This document shows, piece by piece, positions 59,401-64,000 of a DNA stretch of 64,000 nucleotides. The DNA is from Porites lobata (taxonomy: Eukaryota; Cnidaria; Anthozoa; Scleractinia; Poritidae). The position numbers and the translations under genes are program-made. Within the stretch, counting starts at the first letter, position 1. Each line of letters opens with the position of its first letter. The notes below the pieces were generated by a model. That model had not been told where the DNA came from. It did no database searches and worked only from the letters and a program-made list of their open reading frames with translations. Location: assembly GCA_942486035.1 (NCBI GenBank), contig CALNXK010000108.1:820001-884000 (forward strand), read 5' to 3'.

Positions 59401-62400
59401 CAACGTGTTTAAACATTGACTTTATTGATTTTAATGTTGCATTCTAATGCTCTTAAAGCCAAGTCTGCAGGAAGAGCAAGTTTGTGTAATCTTTTGCTTT
59501 TAAGGCAATCACCATGGCACCCCAATCTTTCCCTTTAAATAATCTAATAAACTCACATGTTGGCCTGCACATTAGGATTGATCAGGGTAGGCCTCCTGCA
59601 ACCACAAAGACATCACAGGAGATTTAGGCTGTTATTATCAGTTAAGCTGATCAGTATTGAGCATATGACCTTCATTGAGGAAGGCTTTAAGTTAAAAATG
59701 GCAGTATCAAATTAAAATAAAAATCAATAAGAACTTCCTTTGGTCACACCTTGACCTCTTAATTAGGTCAAGTTTCTTTTATTGGTGAGTTAATCAATAA
59801 TTCATGCATCTGCATGGGTTGCATTGAGAGAGACATTCTGAAACAATAAAACAGTGTGTGTGACTGAATCAATGTATCTATTCATGCCATGGCTTGAAAG
59901 AGGCAATGTCAAGGAAAGCATCTAGAAGGAGACAAATTAATATTAATGTATTGTGTACAATAACATGTGTGTCATTCAGTTGGTCACACTCTTCCCAGTA
60001 ATCCTCAAATTTCAAATCCCAAATGCTTTGGCAGCCACATAGTTTAACAAAAGTATAAAAAATAATTAATGAATAAAAAAATAAGTGCTCCCTTGCCCCA
60101 AAATATAGAACTTGCACTGTTTGTCAAGCTTGTACATTATTTTCCCCCCTATTAATTCCGTGGCAAGGTCCCGACATCTTAATAGATAATTGATGATTGC
60201 TAGTAGTATTGTTCCTTCAATTCAACCTGTCAGAAAACAACAGAAGAGTTTGCAGACACTGAAAGACATATAGACTGCAAGCGGTCTCTCTTTTCCTCGA
60301 AAATCTGTAAGGGAGAGTATTTGAACAGCGTATTCGAATTTGCACCCTCAGAACTCACGGGACTTCGCTGCTCAAATACTCTCGCTAACAGATTTTTGAG
60401 CTGAAGAGAGACTGCTCACAGTCTAAAAGACATACAACATAAAAATGATGTACCAGTTTTATGACACCTTTACATGTTGTATTTTATATTATCCCTGCAG
60501 GGGGGAGCCAGCCTGGCATAAGGACTCAGTTCTTCTCTCTTTGCACCCTCACTCATCCTTCTTTTTACCATCTATTTTTATGCATATGAGGTTGTTATAA
60601 ATAAAAAAGAAAAACTTGTATAATTAGAATTAGGCAGACATCCACACAAAATTTCCTGCTTTCTGCTTATTAGAGATATCCACTAAATACAGGTTTGTTT
60701 TTCTTAAATTATGGAAAGAAACATTTTGCCACATTTTGAGCTATTCGACTGCTGAATACAGGGTGTCTGCTTAATATGGGGTCTGCATAATATAGGTTTC
60801 ACCATACAACGTAGAAAATGAGTTAATTAGACTTTCACTGAGGAGGGGAGGTACAAGAAATTAGACATAATTATAAACAAGAAGCTATCCACAGCTTGAA
60901 CTTATTGCAGTAGTTTATATTCTTAACCCTTCTGAGTGCTTTCTATAGAGAAAAAAAGAAAAGACTACATTCAGCAGCCGACACCTAAAATCATGAGTGC
61001 CTACAAAAGTAGACAAAACTTGCTGGATCTATAAGTGGCAAACAGAACATCAAAAGGTCCTATGCATCCAAGCCTTTACATTTATTATCCATGCAGAAAG
61101 CTTATATTATTTAACACACATAACAAATGTTTGGGGTTGTATGGAAATCTTACCTATACATTGTGGTGCAGGATCTGTAAAGCTTAATTATTACAGGTGT
61201 AAGAGAAAAATATGAGGCTTGGTAAAACCACATAAAGTAAATAAACTCCAGATGAGATGATCATACTGTCGTATTTATTTCAACGCCGTTTGCAACATGA
61301 AAAACACAAATAACCTTACACAAATAAAGCTTTTACAAGCAAAAATCGGTTTCAGGATACACACAAAGTGGTCTTTGTAGTGTTTTAGCCTTGCGAGTAA
61401 ATAATTGGTGAGCTCGTTGTATTGTCAATTTTTTTAGAGTAAGAACCTTTCAGAATTCGGCAAAATTCTAGGGTCCATTTTTTTGAAGGTATGAAAGGAC
61501 TTCAAAGTTGCAAAAGACCGTTTTCAGATTAACTTTAGCAGTATTTTTTGCTTGATGGAATGTTGACAATTACGGTTTAATCGAGTAGAAGAGGTGAGTA
61601 AACTCAACATTTAAAGACAAATTTTCCCCCGACATCAAATTCAACTGACTTATGAGGAACAAAATGAAAGCACTGAAATCTTAACGAAAGCTCGAGATTT
61701 CAGTTAATCAGGACAAAGAAAACTACAGAGAAACGGCTCCTTACCTCGAGCAACCGGGCCACCATTGTCTGCACTAACGAAGAACAACACAAATTAGCTG
61801 TACAAAATACCTTTTTCCCTGACTTGGCGAGTCGACAGATGAAAACAAAGCGTTACTTTTCTTCTTAGGCTTGGAAGTACAATTTACAGCTGAATTTAAA
61901 CTTCTGGCGATTCCATGTAACCCATTAGGCTATTGTTTACGATTTGATTTGCAATGTTTGAAAATCCTGTAAAGATCAAACCTATTGTTTACCGAATATT
62001 AACCTCGCCGCGAATATTCCCCTTCTATAAATTAAACCTCGTGTTCAATAAAGAATAATTGCTAATTGTCCAATGTGAAGTGCGGAACAAAATATCAGTT
62101 AAGCAGGAAAAGGTGTGTTCCACAAGATTCCCGCCTTCCCGGTCATGTCCTTGACAAAAATACTGGAAACCTTTATACGTTCTTTTCCTTCCTCTTTCAA
62201 TAGAAAATACGTCCACATGGTCACTTGAACGGTAACGCTCATCCGGGCCGCAATGCCACTTGTCCTCTTTCCAGCTGTTCAAACAAAAACGATGGTCACG
62301 CGGTCGCTTTAACCGATTTTTACCGTTGCTTGTAAAGGACCCTTTTGTGTTGAAGTTTTAAGCAGTTTCTACGGTAGGTTCTTTGTTGAAGAAGGCCAAT

Positions 62401-63280
62401 TTATCAACTCCACATCGTCCCTATTTAGCCTATTTAGGCTATATTGAAAAATTCAGGTTCTTATACGCGGGCTATTACTGTAGTTTCCTTCGACCAACAG
62501 TTCACCGTCTGCCCTTCGAATTATTTATGTACTTCCCTTAGTAATTACAACAATTGCAAATAAACACGATAACAAAGTTCACTGTTAACTGAGCCTATTC
62601 CAGGACTTCCGATAGTGGGGACGGACCAAAGAAAAGTAAGGAGAAAAAAATGAACAGCAAGGAGTGTATCTGAACGCCTGTAAAAGTCTATTAATCTGAT
62701 TGAAGTAAAATAATAGTGCTCACGCTCATGACTAAAATTTAACGAAAGAAATACAAGAATACATATATTGCACGATGGAATTTATCTTTTGTTAGGTCGG
62801 CAGTATCTGCAAAAAAAAATCATCTGTTTATATCCTGCAACTGGCCAAAAAATAGGCCAATACTTTTTTATATAAATTTCAGCAATTTATTACATTACAG
62901 ACAAAAAAAGAAAAAAAGAAAGAAAAACAGTAGTACATAGTTCAAAAGAAGGAAATAAAAAGTGGTATATATCATCAATCAATGTTCATTAATTTTGTAA
63001 AACACGGAGTCAATGCTTTGAAGAAAGTCTACGAGGAGGCAAGCCTTATCCAGATCTCTGAGGCTGATAACATTTCCCGCGATCTGCATAATCAAGCCTC
63101 ATTGTTAAAATGTTATCTACGGTTTAGGTTAACGTTCTTTTACATCTGTTTTTCTTCTTCTTTGTATTCAAGGGTTGCTATGTGAACATTGACGAGTTCC
63201 GGAACACATTCCAAGTGATGTCGGAGTTGATGGGCTCGTGTCAGCCTTGCAAACGGATTGGCAACCAATGCTTTTTATAA
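36295..63280 (+). CDS. BBOX1: Gamma-butyrobetaine dioxygenase-like 2OG/Fe(II) oxygenase
   Basis: Thirteen exons join in one frame to 401 residues and a stop: 36295-36377, 38382-38509, 41005-41153, 51248-51306, 51759-51837, 52100-52144, 52246-52370, 52908-53048, 53205-53265, 54612-54665, 56262-56330, 56747-56851 and 63173-63280. The N-terminal part has the DWKDGHTS and WLR...C-x-C-x-x-C features of the family's small zinc domain. The catalytic part has the iron pair H-x-D (His at 52312, Asp at 52318), LLHCLR, the distal His at 56804 and the 2OG-binding Arg at 56810 (VLHGRNS). The family hydroxylates gamma-butyrobetaine to carnitine; trimethyllysine dioxygenase is a close relative and cannot be excluded. 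The true N-terminus is not in the first exon seen (phase 0, no Met), so a 5' exon is missing. Confidence 0.9.
38382..38509 (+). CDS. BBOX1: Exon 2 seen: zinc-binding N-terminal domain
   Basis: The acceptor is atttaag, the donor G|gtaagt, phase 2-1. The peptide FHSCWLRLCCQCDKC, then QRTINVSSLPDPIKLSSFAI, fits the family's H-x-x-W-L-R-x-x-C-x-C-x-x-C motif. The Asp-Asn usual after WLR is replaced by Leu-Cys, but the three presumed zinc cysteines remain. Confidence 0.9.
39127..40727. mobile_element. 1.6-kb DNA transposon with tandem-repeat ends, 10-bp duplication
   Basis: The flanks carry an exact 10-bp repeat GTTGAGACAG (39117-39126 and 40728-40737). The ends CGGTCAGTGTAAAACG and CGTTTTAAACTAACCG are imperfect inverted repeats, followed on both sides by tandem GTAAAATGCAGACTG-type units. 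Within it, another inverted pair (about 39551-39590 and 40338-40378, GGCAGGGCAT...GGGATTTGA) suggests a nested element. A 9-11 bp duplication is typical of Mutator-like elements. No transposase was seen. Confidence 0.75.
40868..40962 (+). mobile_element. Truncated tRNA-derived SINE head
   Basis: AGTAGAGCAACGGCCTGCAG (A box) and AAGTCTAATTCCTGG (B box) are spaced as in tRNA genes. The sequence then stops resembling a SINE; the next dioxygenase exon is 43 bp away. Confidence 0.5.
41005..41153 (+). CDS. BBOX1: Exon 3 seen: end of the N-terminal domain
   Basis: The acceptor follows a long T tract; donor cag|gtattt; phase 1-0. It encodes NLLLTWERESDHQGVL, with the W and H of the family's zinc domain (fourth zinc ligand likely the His in SDH), then WLRENCYSE. 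The giant palindromic element starts 80 bp after the donor. Confidence 0.88.
41285..44240 (+). repeat. Satellite arm 1, 10-bp unit
   Basis: About 295 units of the decamer CATAGCCCTA/CATAGCCATA follow one another, often alternating as the 20-mer CATAGCCCTACATAGCCATA. Variants are CACAGCC (T to C) and CATAACC. Order is more regular in 41285-42400 and has more length defects from 42420 to 43300. Diverged units reappear at 44545-44590 and 44705-44885, so the array once reached further into the core. Confidence 0.97.
44389..44521. mobile_element. Palindromic MITE-like sequence in the element core
   Basis: Arms of about 60 bp (ATATAAACAC...GTTGGGAGAA...CAAACCCGAGACGA) meet at CCCGAGACGAATCGTCTCGGG-like centre 44446-44466. 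The sequence could fold into a long hairpin. It seems to have split the satellite array, as diverged units continue on the far side. Confidence 0.65.
45465..45545. repeat. TTCCGAAGA-type tandem repeat
   Basis: CCGAAGATTCCCGAAGAAGT and related 9-12-bp units follow one another. The open frame across it (45333-45608) has no recognisable domain. Confidence 0.65.
45811..45982. mobile_element. Short palindromic MITE-like sequence
   Basis: Arms containing ATACTCTTTGTTTTC face each other (left near 45839, right near 45953), flanked by AATAGGCC/GGCCTATC. No target duplication could be fixed. Confidence 0.5.
46169..46372 (-). pseudogene. Unrecognised C-terminal coding remnant in the element core
   Basis: The minus strand has an open frame with no ATG at its start, running out of satellite arm 2 and ending at TAG (46169-46171). 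It reads CHNCFSSKTSCPLVKKKHIV, then CGHYTVRQGHNKPERSLIDP and an acidic end (ADNEMEIEIDWVSTKA). The paired cysteines suggest a zinc-binding end. A host exon or a transposon-encoded protein are both possible; no family is recognised. It could be a terminal exon with the satellite's CATAG as acceptor. Confidence 0.4.
46358..49493 (-). repeat. Satellite arm 2, inverted copy of the 10-bp unit
   Basis: About 310 units of TATGTAGGGC/TATGTATGGC, the reverse complement of arm 1, with the same variants (TGTGTAGGG, GGTTATG). Higher-order blocks recur, for example mixed runs near 46880-47400. The outer end degrades into TATTATGTAGGATTATGTA just inside the terminal repeat. Confidence 0.97.
50179..50937. 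mobile_element. hAT-type non-autonomous DNA transposon (759 bp)
   Basis: The ends GGGGTGTCTAG and CTAGACACCCC are inverted repeats within arms of about 170 bp, and the element is flanked by an exact 8-bp duplication GACATGTT (50171-50178, 50938-50945). Eight-base duplications are typical of hAT transposons. The arms contain tandem copies of GGTCTGTGTTTTC. No transposase is encoded; the small open frames inside have no recognisable content. It lies in dioxygenase intron 3. Confidence 0.88.
51248..51306 (+). CDS. BBOX1: Exon 4 seen: domain linker of the dioxygenase
   Basis: The exon has 59 bases, acceptor atttaacag, donor aa|gtaagt, phase 0-2. The peptide HSLPEVEYSEMMETKEGLWK resembles the family's LP-x-x-x-Y/F-x-x-x-M/V linker before the catalytic core. 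It is separated from the previous exon by the 10-kb intron. Confidence 0.75.
51759..51837 (+). CDS. BBOX1: Exon 5 seen: start of the catalytic core
   Basis: The acceptor is tgtttttaag, the donor aag|gtttgt (weak at +3), phase 2-0. The peptide LCQLSDHGVSLVKQVPIDD matches the L-x-x-x-G-x-x-x-V/L-x-x-x-P strand common in TauD/GBBH folds. Confidence 0.85.
52100..52144 (+). CDS. BBOX1: Exon 6 seen: VARRMG segment
   Basis: A 45-base exon, phase 0-0, acceptor ctaccag, donor atg|gttagt. It encodes VARRMGPPQETVYGM, equivalent to the family's conserved R-x-G-x-x-x-x-T-x-Y/F-G segment. Confidence 0.85.
52246..52370 (+). CDS. BBOX1: Exon 7 seen: HxD iron-binding motif
   Basis: The acceptor is ttttttag, the donor ag|gtataa, phase 0-2. 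It encodes NPINIAYSDVELALHMDLMY, then YESPPGLQLLHCLR. HMD (52312-52320) supplies two of the three Fe(II) ligands, and PPGLQLLHC is a signature of butyrobetaine and trimethyllysine dioxygenases. Confidence 0.93.
52474..52865 (+). mobile_element. tRNA-derived SINE in a dioxygenase intron
   Basis: A tRNA-like head with A box TTAGTTTAAATGGATAAAC and B box GGTCGCGGGTGCAAACC is followed by a body containing GTCTTAAAATAACTGAAGAG, GTTAGACATTCTAGTCTTCT and AAAGAACCCACAC. It fills most of the intron between exons 7 and 8. Open frames across it are spurious. Confidence 0.75.
52908..53048 (+). CDS. BBOX1: Exon 8 seen: GGES/VDAF segment
   Basis: Acceptor atgcttag, donor ag|gtatta, phase 2-2. It encodes YDPEVEGGESIFVDAFEVAK, then LRKQFPDDFNNL, the family's G-G-x-S/N-x-x-V-D-G/A-F core strand and following helix. 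Confidence 0.92.
53205..53265 (+). CDS. BBOX1: Exon 9 seen: beta strands of the core
   Basis: Acceptor atgttgcag, donor gag|gtacaa, phase 2-0. It encodes DYPVKLVYKRPHVVLNPDNE, matching the segment before the V-x-x-I/V-N-W/F strand. Confidence 0.88.
53507..54066. mobile_element. Inverted-repeat MITE with CTAGGGTTACC units
   Basis: Left GTTTACAAGGAGGGAGG faces right CCTCTCTCCTTGTAC. Inside, GCTAGGGTTACCCTA and GGTAACCCTA-like units occur in both orientations (53530, 53600-53650, 54020-54050). It lies in the intron between exons 9 and 10. Confidence 0.6.
54612..54665 (+). CDS. BBOX1: Exon 10 seen: VAVNWSPAFEGP segment
   Basis: Phase 0-0, acceptor atttttag, donor gag|gtaaat. It encodes VVAVNWSPAFEGPLFVPE, like the family's R-I/V-x-x-N-x-x-x-R/F segment. 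Confidence 0.88.
55640..56060. repeat. Quasi-palindromic GGAGTTATTTTAACTCC array
   Basis: About fifteen copies of GGAGTTAWWWTAACTCC or half sites (GGAGTAAAA, AACTCC, GACCCC) are spaced irregularly over 420 bp. Each full site is a hairpin by itself. Confidence 0.82.
56262..56330 (+). CDS. BBOX1: Exon 11 seen: helix before the distal histidine
   Basis: Phase 0-0, acceptor attcatag, donor aag|gtatgg. It encodes VEPYFKAYRRFTKLLDE, the family's Y-x-A-x-x-x-F-x-x-L-x-x helix. Confidence 0.9.
56747..56851 (+). CDS. BBOX1: Exon 12 seen: distal His and 2OG-binding Arg
   Basis: Phase 0-0, acceptor tattttag, donor aag|gtatgt. It encodes MQPGDLICFNNRRVLHGRNS: G-D-x-I/V-x-F-x-N-x-R-x-L-H-G-R is the catalytic C-terminal signature. 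The His codon is at 56804 and the Arg codon at 56810. Confidence 0.93.
58115..58490. mobile_element. Palindromic MITE inserted in the left foldback arm
   Basis: Arms of about 120 bp (58118-58240 and 58366-58484), nearly identical when inverted, share CTGTGGCTATATGGCCGGTA and GATTCCAGCTAATGTAAACT. The right foldback arm lacks this sequence, so the insertion came after the arms formed. Confidence 0.85.
58745..61069. mobile_element. Second long inverted-repeat element at the centre of the foldback
   Basis: GGATGCATAGGACCTTTTGA at 58745 is mirrored at 61050-61069, and the similarity continues inward for about 300 bp on each side with many differences (shared TGCCACTTAT, TACTGCAATAAGTTCAA). Length is 2.3 kb. 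It is more diverged than the outer arms. Confidence 0.65.
60273..60424. mobile_element. Small palindromic MITE
   Basis: Ends AGACTGCAAGCGGTCTCTCT and its inverted counterpart near 60405-60424 enclose arms of about 60 bp sharing GAGAGTATTTGA and AAATCTGT. It lies inside the inner element. Confidence 0.65.
63173..63280 (+). CDS. BBOX1: Last exon: C-terminus of the dioxygenase
   Basis: Acceptor tattcaag, phase 0. It encodes GCYVNIDEFRNTFQVMSELM, then a short Cys-containing tail and taa at 63278-63280. G-x-Y-x-x-x-D is the family's end motif. The exon is 6.3 kb from the previous one because of the foldback element in between. Confidence 0.88.
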   Translation, partial: GCYVNIDEFRNTFQVMSELMGSCQPCKRIGNQCFL

Positions 63281-63351
63281 AAGAGCATTTTGAAATTTGT
63301 TGCCGATAAGTGTTACATTGAACACTGGTGCAATCTACGGAGGGCGGGTCC

Positions 63352-63357
63352 AATAAA
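63352..63357 (+). promoter_or_regulatory. Candidate poly(A) signal of the dioxygenase gene
   Basis: AATAAA lies 72 bases after the dioxygenase stop codon, a plausible distance for a short 3' UTR. Confidence 0.5.
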
Positions 63358-63755
63358 ACTTGGTAATACCAAGGTTCACCAACTAGATTTAAGCAAACTG
63401 GAGAGAGATTATACGGCGCTTTGAGTACATGTATATGCAGCTGCACTCATGGTAGTTTAGTTTATAGTGACCACCGGCTCTGCGGCTAATCTGACACAGC
63501 TATACCGAGAGCCCAACTCACTAAAGAGGATTTATTGTGGCTTTCCTGCCTGTGAATGTCTCATACATTTTTAGGAACTTGTGTAGCCATTTGTGGATCT
63601 CTATATTTCGAAATGCTGCCATAAGTAGACTTCACTTAGGAAGTTCTAGAATGTTATGGGGACCGAGTTTGCTATAGATTGATCACTCTATAGCACTAGG
63701 CAGAGCACTCAACTTAACCTTTTTACAGTGTCGAATCTCTGCCGCAAAGCGTGCA

Positions 63756-63966
63756 TTCCGCTTCAGGACTTCTAATTGGAACAGTTTCTCCAACGAAACT
63801 AGAAACTCTGTCTCTTTTGAGGCTGGATTCCTCTCGTTGTCAGTGGAACTTGGATTCTGGATTCCAATCTTTAGTAGGATTCTTGATTCCTTGAGCTCCA
63901 GAGTCCAAAGCTCAGGATTTCAGATTCCACAAGCAAAATTTTCCCGGATTCCGGAATCCCGATTCC
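63756..63966. repeat. Degenerate GGATTCC-rich repeat
   Basis: GGATTC and GATTCC occur many times on the plus strand (for example 63826, 63850, 63877, 63946), downstream of the dioxygenase gene. Confidence 0.55.
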
Positions 63967-64000
63967 CTTGCATGGGGCGACCGTTGAGTATATGCATGTG

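Larger units (their letters stand above)
57161..62421. mobile_element. 5.3-kb long-arm foldback element in the last dioxygenase intron
   Basis: The left arm (57161 to about 58735) and right arm (about 61360 to 62421) are inverted copies, recognisable along the whole length: GGGACGATGTGGAG at the left end faces CTCCACATCGTCCC at the right end. Inner landmarks such as GACTCGCCAAGTCA and TTGCCGAATTCTGAAAGG occur in both. The left arm carries an insertion absent from the right arm (58115-58490). Apparent small open frames in both arms are the same noncoding sequence read twice. No target duplication or transposase was identified. Confidence 0.85.
63281..64000 (+). other. 3' UTR and downstream sequence of the dioxygenase
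   Basis: After the stop there is a candidate poly(A) signal at 63352 and then the GGATTCC-rich stretch. No further gene is visible before the window ends. Confidence 0.6.

Noticed and set aside
62025..62282. 85-residue minus-strand frame, with a related 77-residue frame at 57261-57494
   Set aside because: Both are the same piece of the foldback arm; differences between the copies do not show codon-type conservation.

Overview
The window looks like nuclear DNA of a cnidarian, most likely a stony coral or another hexacorallian. This is an inference from AT-rich sequence, short phase-compatible exons in long introns, tRNA-derived SINEs of a kind I associate with corals, and a very dense load of small inverted-repeat transposons. 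There is no bacterial-style gene packing. Only two host protein genes can be supported, both on the plus strand; much of the rest is mobile or satellite DNA.

Region 1 (1-10,905) has no recognised gene. It holds tandem repeats, a 10-bp-unit satellite (906-1134), a (GA)n microsatellite, inverted-repeat elements and the 3' end of a decayed LINE. Region 2 (10,906-25,618) is the 3' end of a membrane receptor gene. It has two fibronectin type III exons, a transmembrane exon, a 25-bp microexon and two exons encoding a cytoplasmic tail with nine tyrosines, several in ITIM-, ITSM- and ITAM-like settings. All exon phases join into one frame. A near full-length L1/Tx1-type LINE (18,432-23,532, minus strand, 16-bp target-site duplication) lies in the intron before the microexon.

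Region 3 (25,619-36,294) is repeat-rich spacer, perhaps with the first exon of the next gene. Region 4 (36,295-63,280) is a gamma-butyrobetaine dioxygenase-like gene. Thirteen exons join in frame to 401 residues, ending at a stop, with the HxD...H iron site present. Its coding sequence is 1.2 kb spread over 27 kb.

Two of its introns hold very large palindromic structures. The 10-kb intron 3 carries an 8.3-kb unit: a 20-bp terminal inverted repeat, about 3 kb of 10-bp satellite, a 2-kb core, about 3 kb of the same satellite inverted, and the inverted terminal repeat. The 6.3-kb last intron carries a 5.3-kb long-arm foldback element with another palindrome inserted in one arm and a second inverted-repeat element in its centre. 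Several smaller elements have terminal repeats and exact target-site duplications (8, 9, 10, 6 and 6 bp, and TA), so their boundaries can be drawn from the sequence alone.

The host genes have no evident functional link. The receptor probably works at the cell surface in adhesion or recognition with phosphotyrosine signalling. The dioxygenase belongs to carnitine biosynthesis or a related 2-oxoglutarate-dependent hydroxylation.
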